Part shown: piece by piece, positions 5,507 to 13,898 of the stretch
How positions within the stretch are numbered: position 1 is the stretch's first letter
How the letters are laid out: each line of letters starts with the position of its first letter
Origin: Bacteroidaceae bacterium
GTDB taxonomy: Bacteria > Bacteroidota > Bacteroidia > Bacteroidales > Bacteroidaceae
Assembly: GCA_017429525.1 (NCBI GenBank)
Contig: JAFROT010000010.1
Location: forward strand, 62,001-126,000
Reading direction: 5' to 3'
Length of the DNA: 64,000 nucleotides
Program-made: the position numbers and the translations under genes
The notes under the pieces: generated by a model
Told to the model about the DNA's origin: nothing
Seen by the model: the letters and a program-made list of their open reading frames with translations, nothing else
The model's database searches: none

Positions 5507-8050
5507 ATGAATAACCAAGAACAAACAACGCGCCAGCCGCTCCCCTCCCTGATGGGAGGGGGACGGGGGTGGGTCTTCCTCACCCGCATGAAAGGCTACA
5601 CCATCCTCTCGCTGCTCGGTCTCATCATCTCCCTCAGCGGCACCGTCATTATCAGCCGTTACCTTTATCAGGAGTGGACGGTGGATCACTTCATGCCCGC
5701 CCTCAACCGTACGTTTGTCCTCTTCTCGCAGTACAAGGACAGCCCCGCCGACGATCTGAACCTCGGCATGAGCTACGACCCGAACCACGAGGCCGACTTC
5801 ATCTCGCCCGTGGAAGGCCAGAGCGAGATTGAGGCTTACTGCGACATCGAACTTCGCAAGGGCTTTCCCGTCGCCCAAGAGGGCAGAGAAGTCATCTACC
5901 CCGCCGCCATCACCGTGGAAGACAGCACCTTCTTTCAGATTTATCCTGTGGATGTCGTGGAAGGCGCTCGCCAGCTGACCGCCAACGGTCAGTGCATGGT
6001 CAGCGAGGAACTGGCCCGCCGTCTGTTCCCCGCAGAGAGTGCCGTGGGCAAGAGCATCCCCATCGAGGACGGCACGCCGCACACCATCCAGGCCGTCTAT
6101 CGTCAGCCCTCCACCAAGAGCACCCTGCGATTCGACATCCTGCAGTTCCGCAAGGAGCCGGTGCTCAGCAATTCCTATTCGGTCTGCCTCGTGCTGCTGC
6201 ATAAGGGAGCCAACGCGAACACCTACAACGAACGGCAACCCTATCAGGAGATGTCGCTCTACAGCAAGCGTCCCATCAAGTTCATCCTCAAGCCTTACAG
6301 CGAGTTGAGCAACCGCTCGTGGTGGGGATATGACATGGACGGTACTAAATGCGCTCAGGCAAAAAGCTCCTCCTCGCACCTGTGGATGCTCTTCTTCGTG
6401 GCCATGCTCCTGCTGTTCGTGGGCTTGTTCAACTTCGTGAATCTCTTTGCCGTGATGCGTTCCCACCGTCGCCATGAGATGCACGTTCGCCGTCTCTTCG
6501 GCGCCTCCCGCTGGGACCTCTTCTGCCTGCTCTACGCCGAGACCTTCGTCCTGGCCGCACTCGCCATGGTAGGCGTCTGGACGGTGGTGGAACTCACCAC
6601 GCCCCTGCTCGCCACCTATTATAATATAGAGGTCATGGGGCAGTGGAAGTTTGATCTATTACTCACACTCACCATCATCGTAGGGCTACCATTCCTAACA
6701 ACCCTACAGACTCCCTCCTCAGTCCGCTCAGCCGAAACACTTTATAGTTTCGTCTGCCGTCCACCCCTTAAAGGGGGAGAGTGGTCACCTTTCAGGGTAA
6801 ATCGACCAGTCAAACACATTCCACTCTCCCCCATGAGGGGGAGCGGGGAGGGGGTCTTTTTACTCATGCAGTTCTTCATCTCCCTCACCCTCCTCAACGT
6901 CAGCCTCTACTTCATGCGCCAGCTGAACGTGATGATGGCCACCGATCCGGGGTTCCGCACCAAGGGACTGCTTAGCGTGCTCCTGCAACCGCACGAGAAC
7001 AGGGAGTCGTGGTCGGAAGAGGAATGGCAGGCGCATGTGGCCAGGTCGGCCAGCAACCGCGACATCATCATGCAACGTCTGGCGGCCTGCCCTTACATCA
7101 AGACCTACTGCTACGACCCGCATCTCGTCGGCGTACGCGAGGACAACGAAGTCAATGGAAAGTACAAAGTCAACCTCTGCTGGCTCAACCCCAAGGCGAT
7201 GGAACTCTATGGCCTGCAGGGCGTGGCCGGGAGGACGTTCAACGATAGCATCGACCACTTCGCCCAATACCTCTGCATGGTCAACGAGACGTTCATTCGC
7301 CAACTCGAAGTCAAGGACTTCCGCGACTTCAAGGTGCAATTCCCCAACCGCGTATGGTGGCAGAGCGGACTTGATATGAGCGGCAACCCGCCCTTCGAGA
7401 TTGTGGGTGTGCTACGCGACTTCCATCCCGGTCGTCAGTCCGAGCCGCTCATGCCCACGGTCTATCTCTTCGAGAACTCCGACAGCGGCAAGGACTCTCC
7501 CTTCGGGTTCGAAGGACAATACCTGCTGATGGACATCGCCGAGGGTCACGAAGAGGACGTCATCACCTATCTGCGCGACCTCGTCCACGAACTCTTCGGC
7601 ACCAACGAACTGACCTATCAATGGGTGGAGGACCAGCGCAACGACCTCTACCGCGAGGACCAGCGCACCGCCCGCATCTTCATCACCTTCTCGCTCTTAG
7701 CCATCGCCGTGACGTGCCTGGGTGTCCTCGGTCTGATGCTCTTCGACGTGCGACGTCGCTACCGCGAGATAGCCCTCCGCAAGGTGCATGGCGCCACGTT
7801 CTTTGACATCGCCCTGCTGCTCTCGCGCCGCTACCTCATCGTCTTCGCCGTGGCCGCCGTCGCCTCCCTTCCCGTCAGTCTCCTCGTCATCCACCGCCTC
7901 ATGGCCAGCTACACCATCCACACCTCCTTCGCCTGGTGGATTCCGCTGCTGAGCATCACCCTCATCCTTGGGCTGTGCGCGCTGACGCTGTGGCAGCAGG
8001 TTTGGAGGGCAACGAGGATTAAACCGTATAAGGTGCTAAAGGAGAATTAA
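5507..8050 (+). CDS. FtsX/MacB-type ABC transporter permease, first paralogue
   Basis: 847 residues from the ATG at 5507, chosen because a GTG start at 5369 would lie upstream of the sigma-54 promoter. The layout is that of Bacteroidetes FtsX-like permeases with about eight transmembrane segments: one near the N-terminus (YTILSLLGLIISLSGTVII), a large periplasmic domain, a central group starting VAMLLLFVGLFNFVNLF, a second periplasmic domain, and three C-terminal helices (last SITLILGLCALTLW). It forms an exporter with the second permease and the ATPase at 10713, possibly for antimicrobial compounds or lipoprotein-type substrates. Family A sequence forms its N-terminus (QPLPSLMGGGRGW) and a loop before QFFISLTLLN. 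Ends are almost identical to the paralogue. Confidence 0.9.
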   Translation: MNNQEQTTRQPLPSLMGGGRGWVFLTRMKGYTILSLLGLIISLSGTVIISRYLYQEWTVDHFMPALNRTFVLFSQYKDSPADDLNLGMSYDPNHEADFISPVEGQSEIEAYCDIELRKGFPVAQEGREVIYPAAITVEDSTFFQIYPVDVVEGARQLTANGQCMVSEELARRLFPAESAVGKSIPIEDGTPHTIQAVYRQPSTKSTLRFDILQFRKEPVLSNSYSVCLVLLHKGANANTYNERQPYQEMSLYSKRPIKFILKPYSELSNRSWWGYDMDGTKCAQAKSSSSHLWMLFFVAMLLLFVGLFNFVNLFAVMRSHRRHEMHVRRLFGASRWDLFCLLYAETFVLAALAMVGVWTVVELTTPLLATYYNIEVMGQWKFDLLLTLTIIVGLPFLTTLQTPSSVRSAETLYSFVCRPPLKGGEWSPFRVNRPVKHIPLSPMRGSGEGVFLLMQFFISLTLLNVSLYFMRQLNVMMATDPGFRTKGLLSVLLQPHENRESWSEEEWQAHVARSASNRDIIMQRLAACPYIKTYCYDPHLVGVREDNEVNGKYKVNLCWLNPKAMELYGLQGVAGRTFNDSIDHFAQYLCMVNETFIRQLEVKDFRDFKVQFPNRVWWQSGLDMSGNPPFEIVGVLRDFHPGRQSEPLMPTVYLFENSDSGKDSPFGFEGQYLLMDIAEGHEEDVITYLRDLVHELFGTNELTYQWVEDQRNDLYREDQRTARIFITFSLLAIAVTCLGVLGLMLFDVRRRYREIALRKVHGATFFDIALLLSRRYLIVFAVAAVASLPVSLLVIHRLMASYTIHTSFAWWIPLLSITLILGLCALTLWQQVWRATRIKPYKVLKEN
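5530..5577. repeat. Family A half-element at the N-terminus of permease 1
   Basis: GCGCCAGCCGCTCCCCTCCC, then a GATGGGAGGGGGACGGGGGT GGGTCTT segment, encodes RQPLPSLMGGGRGWV directly after the start region. The same unit is at 8213-8260 in the paralogue. Confidence 0.75.
6759..6858. repeat. Family A element in a loop of permease 1
   Basis: Arms CCCCTTAAAGGGGGAGAGTGG and CCACTCTCCCCCATGAGGGG flank a loop containing CACCTTTCAGGG and GACCAGTCAAACACATT. In frame, it encodes PPLKGGEWSPF and IPLSPMRGSGEGV. It sits at the same protein position as the element at 9381-9503, but the arms differ in both halves. Confidence 0.8.
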
Positions 8051-8260
8051 AGACCCACCCCCTGCCCCTCCCGTCAGGGAGGGGGGAAGCCTCACCCCCG
8101 ACCCCTCTCCCAAGGAGAGGGGAGTAGATACCTTTCAAGAATTGCATTCGCTCATTAGTATTAGCAAAGACATTCCCATTTACATCAATATGACAAACAA
8201 GGAACAAACACCGCGCCAGCCACTCCCCTCCCTGACGGGAGGGGGACGAGGGTGGGTCTT
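8051..8260. repeat. Family A element spanning the permease 1-permease 2 junction
   Basis: Left arms at 8051-8128 (CCCCTCCCGTCAGGGAGGGG, then CCCCTCTCCCAAGGAGAGGG GAG) lie after the stop of permease 1 and are followed by ATACCTTTCAAG. The right arm at 8213-8260 (GCGCCAGCCACTCCCCTCCC, then TGACGGGAGGGGGACGAGGG TGGGTCTT) is inside permease 2. The start codon of permease 2 therefore lies in the loop. Confidence 0.75.
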
Positions 8261-10706
8261 CCTCACCCGCATGAAAGGCTACACCATCCTCTCGCTGCTC
8301 GGTCTCATCATCTCCCTCAGCGGCACCGTCATCATCAGCCGCTACCTCTATCAGGAGTGGACGATGGATCACTTCATGCACGACCTCGACCGCACATATA
8401 TCCTCAAGTTTGGCAACGGGGATTACGGCAGCTTTCCGGCGAACTACAAACTCTTCGGCATCGAGCAATTAGCTTCTCACTTCGAGGGACGCGACGAGTT
8501 GGAGGCTGTGGCTTCGCTCCATGTCTTCGAGACCATGAAGGTGACGATGCCCAGCGGTGAGGTGCTGCAACCCGGAACCATCGGCGTGGATAGCATGTTC
8601 CTGGATCTCTACCCTTTGCGCCTCGCGGATGGCACGGGAACGCTGACGGGCGACGACAAATGTCTGCTCAGCGAGAAGCTGGCCGCACAACTGTTTCCCA
8701 ACAAACGCGCTGTGGGACAGACGCTGACGCTGAACAGCAGCGAACTGCGCACCATTGTGGGTGTCTTCCGTCAACCCGAGACCAAGACGAGCCTGAGCTT
8801 CGACCTCATTTGCTCTGAGACCATTCCCAACCAGCGTAATTCCGTGACTGCATTCACGATCCTCCGCTTCCGTCCGGGAACCGACATTCAAGCTTACAAC
8901 GCCCAGCTGTCAGACGACTTTGACATGGGTTTCTCTGGCGACAGGACCTTCAAGTTCTCCGTCCATCCCTATAGCCAAGGCTTCTTGGATAGTGAGTACC
9001 AGAAAGCCTGGTCACAGAATTACGTCAGCGGTATCATTCAACTGCGCAGCAACCCTCACTATCTGTGGCTGTTGCTGGTCGTGGCTATCCTGCTCCTCGG
9101 CGTGGGTCTTTTCAATTTCGTCAACCTCTTCGCCGTGATGCGTTCGCATCGTCGCCACGAACTGCACGTCCGCCGCCTCTTCGGTGCCTCCCGCTGGGAC
9201 CTCTTCCGCCTGCTCTACTACGAGACCTTCGTCCTCGCCCTCCTCGCTATGGTAGGTGTCTGGACGGTGGTGGAACTCACCACGCCCCTGCTTGCCACCT
9301 ATTATAATATAGAAGTGATGGGGCAGTGGAAGTTTGATGTGGCGCTGACGGCGGTAATCATTATCATACTACCATTAGTCGGACCCTCCCCCCTGCCCCT
9401 CCCTTGTAGGGAGGGGAGTAATTACCTTTCAAGAATAAAGAGGGCAACCAGTCAAGTACATCTTACTCCCCTCCCTACAAGGGAGGGGCAGGGGGGTGGG
9501 TCCGCTGGGGGTGCTGCAGCCTTCCTCTTCCTCCAATTCTTCATCTCCCTCACCCTCACCACCGCCAGCATCTATCTCATGCGCCAGCTGCACGTGATGA
9601 TGAAGGCCGACCCGGGCTACCGCACAGAGAACATCCTCTCCTGCATGCCGTTCCCCGATCGCAACGAACCCTCAATGGTGACGCAGGAGTGGTACGACAG
9701 GCTCTACAGCGACAGCCGCCTGCTGCGCGACCGTCTCAACGCTTGCCCGCATATCAAATCGTATGTCACCGACCCTTACATCATGACGGGAGGTATGCCC
9801 ATCAAGGCCAATGACCACAACATCACCTACATGCAGTGGAACCCGAAGCTGCAAGCGCTCTTCGGCCTACAGATGGCGGAGGGACGCACCTTCAACGACA
9901 CCATCGACCAAGATGAACAATACCGCTGCATCGTCAACGAGACGGCAGCACGCCTACTGGGCATACGCGATATTCGTCGAGACAAGGTGGACTTCGACCA
10001 GCGCCTCTGGCAGTTGCACGATGAGAAATGGCACACATTGAGCGAGCAACCGTTAGTTCCCTACGAGGTGGTGGGCATCATGCGCGACTTCCATCCCGGT
10101 CGCATGTCCGAACCCCAGCCTGCCATCGTCTTTGTCTATCAGCGGGAAGACCAAAGCAAGCATCTGGCCAACACCCATTTGCTCCTCGACGTGTTACCCG
10201 GTCATGAGCAGGAAGCCATCGACTACATGAAGGCTACCGTCAGCGACCTGTTCCAATCGAAGGAGTTGCCCTGCAAATGGTTGACGGAGATGAAGGCCGA
10301 CCTCTACCGCGAGGACCGCCGCACAGCGCGCATCTTCATCACCTTCTCGCTCTTAGCCATCGCTGTCACCTGTCTCGGTGTCCTCGGTCTGATGCTCTTC
10401 GACGTGCGACGTCGCTACCGCGAGATAGCCCTCCGCAAGGTGCATGGCGCCACGTTCCTCGACATCGCCCTGCTGCTCTCGCGCCGCTACCTCATCGTCT
10501 TCGCCGTGGCCGCCGTCGCCTCCCTGCCCGTCAGCCTCCTCGTCATCCACCGCCTCATGGCCTCATACACCATCCACACCTCCTTCGCCTGGTGGATTCC
10601 GCTGATGAGCATCACCCTCATCCTTGGGCTGTGCGCGCTGACGTTGTGGCAGCAGGTTTGGAGGGCAACGAGGATTAAACCGTATCAAATACTCAAAGAA
10701 CAATAA
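8190..10706 (+). CDS. FtsX/MacB-type ABC transporter permease, second paralogue
   Basis: 838 residues from the ATG at 8190 (MTNKEQTPRQPL), matching the start chosen for the first paralogue. An upstream TTG at 8142 is open but lies in repeat-derived DNA. It has the same eight-helix FtsX-like plan. The first 50 or so residues and the last 140 are nearly identical to permease 1 even at DNA level, whereas the periplasmic domains are strongly diverged, so the pair probably exports as a heterodimer. A 123-bp family A element (9381-9503) is inserted in frame before FLQFFISLTLTTASIY. The ATPase gene begins 7 bases after the stop, so they share one transcript. Confidence 0.9.
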   Translation: MTNKEQTPRQPLPSLTGGGRGWVFLTRMKGYTILSLLGLIISLSGTVIISRYLYQEWTMDHFMHDLDRTYILKFGNGDYGSFPANYKLFGIEQLASHFEGRDELEAVASLHVFETMKVTMPSGEVLQPGTIGVDSMFLDLYPLRLADGTGTLTGDDKCLLSEKLAAQLFPNKRAVGQTLTLNSSELRTIVGVFRQPETKTSLSFDLICSETIPNQRNSVTAFTILRFRPGTDIQAYNAQLSDDFDMGFSGDRTFKFSVHPYSQGFLDSEYQKAWSQNYVSGIIQLRSNPHYLWLLLVVAILLLGVGLFNFVNLFAVMRSHRRHELHVRRLFGASRWDLFRLLYYETFVLALLAMVGVWTVVELTTPLLATYYNIEVMGQWKFDVALTAVIIIILPLVGPSPLPLPCREGSNYLSRIKRATSQVHLTPLPTREGQGGGSAGGAAAFLFLQFFISLTLTTASIYLMRQLHVMMKADPGYRTENILSCMPFPDRNEPSMVTQEWYDRLYSDSRLLRDRLNACPHIKSYVTDPYIMTGGMPIKANDHNITYMQWNPKLQALFGLQMAEGRTFNDTIDQDEQYRCIVNETAARLLGIRDIRRDKVDFDQRLWQLHDEKWHTLSEQPLVPYEVVGIMRDFHPGRMSEPQPAIVFVYQREDQSKHLANTHLLLDVLPGHEQEAIDYMKATVSDLFQSKELPCKWLTEMKADLYREDRRTARIFITFSLLAIAVTCLGVLGLMLFDVRRRYREIALRKVHGATFLDIALLLSRRYLIVFAVAAVASLPVSLLVIHRLMASYTIHTSFAWWIPLMSITLILGLCALTLWQQVWRATRIKPYQILKEQ
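9381..9503. repeat. Complete family A element in frame within permease 2
   Basis: Left arm GGACCCTCCCCCCTGCCCCT plus CCCTTGTAGGGAGGGGAGTA and right arm TACTCCCCTCCCTACAAGGG plus AGGGGCAGGGGGGTGGGTCC are almost perfect reverse complements around a 43-base loop that starts ATTACCTTTCAAG. It is 123 bp, a multiple of three, without stops. Confidence 0.9.
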
Positions 10707-10712
10707 AGAATT

Positions 10713-11387
10713 ATGATTAAGACAATGAATCTCCAGCGCTCCTTCACGACCGAAGAAGTGCGGACCATCGCCCTGAACGGCGTGAACCTCGAAATCAATG
10801 AAGGCGAGTTTGTGGCCATCATGGGTCCCAGCGGCTGCGGCAAATCGACGCTGCTGAACATTCTCGGACTGCTGGATGCCCCCACGGGCGGGCAGTATCT
10901 GCTCGGTGGTCAGGACGTGACGCCGCTGAGCGAGCCGGAGCGCGACCGCCTGCGCAAGGGACTCATCGGTTTCGTCTTCCAGAGCTTCAACCTCATCGAC
11001 GACCTGAGCGTAGAAGAGAACATCGAGCTGCCGCTGCTCTACATGCGCCTGCCCAAGGCCGAACGCCGCCAGCGCGTGGCCGAGGCCATGCAGCGGATGG
11101 ACATCAGCCATCGTGCCAAGCACTTCCCGCGTCAGCTCTCAGGCGGTCAGCAGCAGCGCGTGGCCATCGCTCGTGCCGTGGTCTCGCGTCCTAAGATTAT
11201 CCTTGCCGACGAACCCACGGGCAACCTCGACTCCAAGAACGGCCGCGAGGTGATGGAGCTCCTCAGCCAGCTGCACCAAGAAGGTGCCACCGTCGTGATG
11301 GTGACCCACTCGCAGCGCGATGCGTCTTATGCCGACCGCATCATCAACCTCTTCGACGGACAGGTTGTCACCGAAGTGGAGCTATAG
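10713..11387 (+). CDS. ABC transporter ATP-binding protein (LolD/MacB type)
   Basis: 224 residues, the standard size for a stand-alone ATPase of the MacB/LolD group. Walker [10 protein letters not shown] at 38-46, Q-loop in [25 protein letters not shown], signature LSGGQQQR, Walker [13 protein letters not shown] and H-switch VTHSQRD are all intact. It powers the two FtsX-like permeases immediately upstream and shares their sigma-54 promoter. No repeat insertion is present. A family C hairpin follows the stop. Confidence 0.95.
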   Translation: MIKTMNLQRSFTTEEVRTIALNGVNLEINEGEFVAIMGPSGCGKSTLLNILGLLDAPTGGQYLLGGQDVTPLSEPERDRLRKGLIGFVFQSFNLIDDLSVEENIELPLLYMRLPKAERRQRVAEAMQRMDISHRAKHFPRQLSGGQQQRVAIARAVVSRPKIILADEPTGNLDSKNGREVMELLSQLHQEGATVVMVTHSQRDASYADRIINLFDGQVVTEVEL

Positions 11388-11397
11388 GGCGGTGGAT

Positions 11398-11551
11398 GAG
11401 GAATGAAGAATGATGAATGACAATAGTATTAATGACAAATGACGAATGACGAATAAAAGTTACCTGTGTCCTATGTGCTCTATAATGGTATATTTTATTC
11501 GTCACTCGTCATTCGTCATTAGAGGACGCTGCCTTTTATTCTTCATTCTCC
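11398..11551. repeat. Family C palindromic repeat between convergent genes
   Basis: Arms at 11430-11458 and 11493-11521 are built of ATGACGA-like heptamers (AATGACGAATGACGAATAAA) and pair with two mismatches. The loop begins AGTTACCTG. Outer GAATGAAGAATG/CTTCATTC segments extend it. It lies between the ends of the ATPase and S4 genes and may act as a bidirectional terminator. The rest of 11388-11609 holds nothing else that I recognise. Confidence 0.7.
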
Positions 11552-11609
11552 AAGTGTGGAGCGTCCCTTCGGGCCGAGCGCCGAGCGAAGCGAGATTCGA
11601 CATTTGTCA

Positions 11610-12116
11610 TTAAAATTCGCCGTCATCGAGGTCGAAGTCGAAGTCGCCAATGAAGATGGGCATATCGGCTGCCTGCGCTCCGAAGTCGTCGAGGGCGCGG
11701 CGCTCTTTCTTCGTCGGTCGTCCCGTGCCACGGGCTCGATCCACGAAACCGCTGATGCGGTTCATTTCCAGCAGTTCGTACTGCTCTGGAGCCGTGACGT
11801 TCTCGAGGATCTGAGGAATAAATCTGGCTCCTACGCGATGCTCAATAGCCTGCAGGATGCGGAAACTGTAGGTGATGGGCGGTTTGCGCACGTCGATGAC
11901 ATCGCCGACCTTGACCATGCGCGAGGGTTTCATCTGCGCCCCGCCTATGCTTACCTGTCCGCGCTTGCAAGCGGCGGCGGCAAGGGTGCGGGTCTTGAAG
12001 ATACGAGCGGCCCAGAGCCATTTATCGAGGCGGGCAAGAGAAGACCCTCCCCCCTGCCCCTCCCACGTAGGGAGGGGAGTAGTTACTTTTGAATGATTGT
12101 TATGAGTTGAGCCCAT
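11610..12116 (-). CDS. S4-domain RNA-binding protein (Hsp15-like)
   Basis: 168 residues. The S4 RNA-binding fold spans about residues 28-90 (ARLDKWLWAARIFKTRTLAA, then ACKRGQVSIGGAQMKPSRMV and GDVIDVRKP), followed by an acidic C-terminal tail (FDFDLDDGEF). Hsp15-like proteins bind 50S subunits carrying nascent chains. The first 27 or so residues are encoded by family A DNA (TTPLPTWEGQGGGSS), and the only ATG ahead of the S4 domain is in that DNA, so the element supplies the start codon. It starts 14 bases after the pth stop and is probably cotranscribed with it. Confidence 0.88.
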   Translation of the reverse strand: MGSTHNNHSKVTTPLPTWEGQGGGSSLARLDKWLWAARIFKTRTLAAAACKRGQVSIGGAQMKPSRMVKVGDVIDVRKPPITYSFRILQAIEHRVGARFIPQILENVTAPEQYELLEMNRISGFVDRARGTGRPTKKERRALDDFGAQAADMPIFIGDFDFDLDDGEF

Positions 12117-12208
12117 ATCTTGAAAGGTATTTACTCGCCTCCCTGCAAGGGAGAGGCAGGGGGAAGAGTCTCCTCCCCTTCATGACGGGAGGGGTTGGGG
12201 GTGGGTCT
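12042..12208. repeat. Family A element joining the S4 gene start and the pth end
   Basis: Arms AGACCCTCCCCCCTGCCCCT/CCCACGTAGGGAGGGGAGTA and CTCGCCTCCCTGCAAGGGAG, plus a further arm ending GGGTTGGGGGTGGGTCT, surround a loop with GTTACTTTTGAATG and CTTGAAAGGTATTTACT. On the minus strand it encodes the Pth tail ([14 protein letters not shown]) and the S4 N-terminus. Confidence 0.85.
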
Positions 12209-12886
12209 GCTTTTCTTTCTATTCAACTGATTCATCGCCATCTGGATGCCAGCCAGACAGAAGGTCTTGATGGCGGCGGAGGTCTCCTTGGTATGCTCGG
12301 GGATAAGGGTTTCCTCCTCTGGCGGGAACTGGCCGAGGACATAGTCGACCTGCTGACCAGAATAGAAATTCTTGCCGATGCCGAAGCGGAGGCGAGCATA
12401 CTGCTGCGTGCCCAGGATCTGCGCGATATGCTTTAGTCCGTTGTGGCCGCCATCACTGCCACTGGGCTTCATGCGGAGTTGTCCGAAGGGCAAGCCTATA
12501 TCGTCAACGCAGACGAGCAGATGCTCCAGCTCGATCTTCTCCTGCTGCATCCAATAGCGGACGGCATTACCACTGAGGTTCATGTAGGTGGTGGGTTTCA
12601 GCAGGATGAGCTGACGGCCCTTGACGCTGATGCGAGTGATGAAGCCGTAGCGCTTATCCTCCCAAACGGTCTGACGGCCCTTGTCTTCGTTGACCGAAGC
12701 GGCCAGGGCGTCGACCATCCTGAAACCTATATTGTGGCGCGTGCCTTCGTAGTCGGGTCCCATATTGCCAAGACCCACGATAAGGAATTTTTCCATAGGG
12801 ATAGAGGACTCCGACTCTCCTCCTGCTCCTGCAGTCTGGGAAGGAGCTGTATTCTTGGAAAAAAGTTTTTTGAGGAAAGAGAACAT
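12131..12886 (-). CDS. pth: Peptidyl-tRNA hydrolase
   Basis: Cleaves peptidyl-tRNA to recycle tRNA. The conserved core starts [20 protein letters not shown] (residue 31), with catalytic His in TRHNIGF, the YMNLSG segment, and the [16 protein letters not shown] and GGHNGLKHI motifs. The reading frame has 251 residues against about 190 for the family: 30 extra N-terminal residues ([12 protein letters not shown], which may be real or mean that the start is at residue 31) and a tail of about 30 residues encoded by the family A element. Downstream of rplY, as is common in Bacteroidales. Confidence 0.93.
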   Translation of the reverse strand: MFSFLKKLFSKNTAPSQTAGAGGESESSIPMEKFLIVGLGNMGPDYEGTRHNIGFRMVDALAASVNEDKGRQTVWEDKRYGFITRISVKGRQLILLKPTTYMNLSGNAVRYWMQQEKIELEHLLVCVDDIGLPFGQLRMKPSGSDGGHNGLKHIAQILGTQQYARLRFGIGKNFYSGQQVDYVLGQFPPEEETLIPEHTKETSAAIKTFCLAGIQMAMNQLNRKKSRPTPNPSRHEGEETLPPASPLQGGE

Positions 12887-12941
12887 GGTAGAGTGTGAAG
12901 AGTCTTATCTTGAATTCGTTGAATATACTTATTTATATGGA

Positions 12942-12975
12942 AAAGGCACAAGTACTTGCATGTCCTTGTGCCTTT
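12942..12975 (-). terminator. Rho-independent terminator after rplY
   Basis: AAAGGCACAAG at 12942-12952 pairs perfectly with CTTGTGCCTTT at 12965-12975. On the minus strand it is followed by a short T-rich run, between rplY and pth. Confidence 0.6.
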
Positions 12976-13032
12976 CTTTTCTTGAAGATAATCCCCAGCC
13001 CACACTTGACGGGCAGGCTTGGGAAGAGGTCT

Positions 13033-13635
13033 TTATGCCTCACCTTCCTCAGCGCTGGCAGCGCTACGAGCGTTACGGGTCATCTTGACCTGGCAGACGA
13101 CAACGCTGGGCGAGGTGACGAGCTCGAGGCCCTCGAACTGGAGTTCAGCGACCTTGATGGTCTTGCCGAGCTCGAGGTGGGTGACGTCGATGTCGAGGCG
13201 CTCGGGGATGGCGGTGTGAACAGCCTTCACCTTCAGCTTGCGGACGCTGGCAGCGAGCTTACCACCAGCCTTGACGCCCTCTGCGAGGCCGTTGAGCTTG
13301 ATGGGCACTTCCATGACGATGGGCTTCTCGTCGGTGATCTGATAGAAATCGACGTGCAGGACGTTGTCCTTCACGGGGTGGAACTGAGCCTCCTTGAGGA
13401 TAGCGAGGCACTGGTTGCCGTCAACGTCGAGCTTGACGGTGTAGATGTTGGGCGTGTAGATGAGCTTGCGGAGCTCGCCCTCACTGACGGCGAAAGCGTA
13501 AGCCTTGGGCTGGCCATTCTCGTCCTTGAGCTCGCCATAGAGATTGCAGGGAATCATGCCCTGTTTGCGGAGTTGCTTGGCAGCCTTCTTGCCGCCGGCG
13601 ACACGTGCTGTGCCTTTGATTTCAATTGTCTTCAT
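13033..13635 (-). CDS. rplY: 50S ribosomal protein L25/general stress protein Ctc
   Basis: 200 residues. The N-terminal 5S-rRNA-binding L25 domain (MKTIEIKGTARVAGGKKAAK, then QLRKQGMIPCNLYGE) is followed by the TL5/Ctc C-terminal domain (VMEVPIKLNGLAEGVKAGGK, IPERLDIDVTHLELGKTIKV). A short Ala/Glu-rich tail ends it. It binds 5S rRNA in the large subunit. A minus-strand TACCTTTG promoter lies about 95 bases upstream and a terminator follows. Confidence 0.96.
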   Translation of the reverse strand: MKTIEIKGTARVAGGKKAAKQLRKQGMIPCNLYGELKDENGQPKAYAFAVSEGELRKLIYTPNIYTVKLDVDGNQCLAILKEAQFHPVKDNVLHVDFYQITDEKPIVMEVPIKLNGLAEGVKAGGKLAASVRKLKVKAVHTAIPERLDIDVTHLELGKTIKVAELQFEGLELVTSPSVVVCQVKMTRNARSAASAEEGEA

Positions 13636-13730
13636 TTGCTTAGAAATTTTTGTGTTACTCTAAATGAATTTTGCTTCATTCGCCATCACACGGGCTGCCT
13701 CGCGGCAGGGATGTGCTCCGAAAGCGGGCG

Positions 13731-13738
13731 CAAAGGTA
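13731..13738 (-). promoter_or_regulatory. -7 box for rplY
   Basis: The minus strand reads TACCTTTG, matching TAnnTTTG, with a 90-base leader before the rplY ATG. Confidence 0.6.
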
Positions 13739-13854
13739 CAATAAAAAGTGAAAAGCGGCAAAGTGAAAGGTGAAAAAATTGCGCTTTACGTTTATTTTTA
13801 TGCCTCAAAGGCGCTTTTTGACCTATTCACGCCGCTATAATAATAAATAAATTG

Positions 13855-13862
13855 TATCTTTG
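13855..13862 (+). promoter_or_regulatory. -7 box for the large secreted dockerin-like protein
   Basis: TATCTTTG lies 37 bases before the ATG at 13899. Confidence 0.65.
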
Positions 13863-13898
13863 GCCCCAAATTATGCACGATTAACTAACTAAACGACT

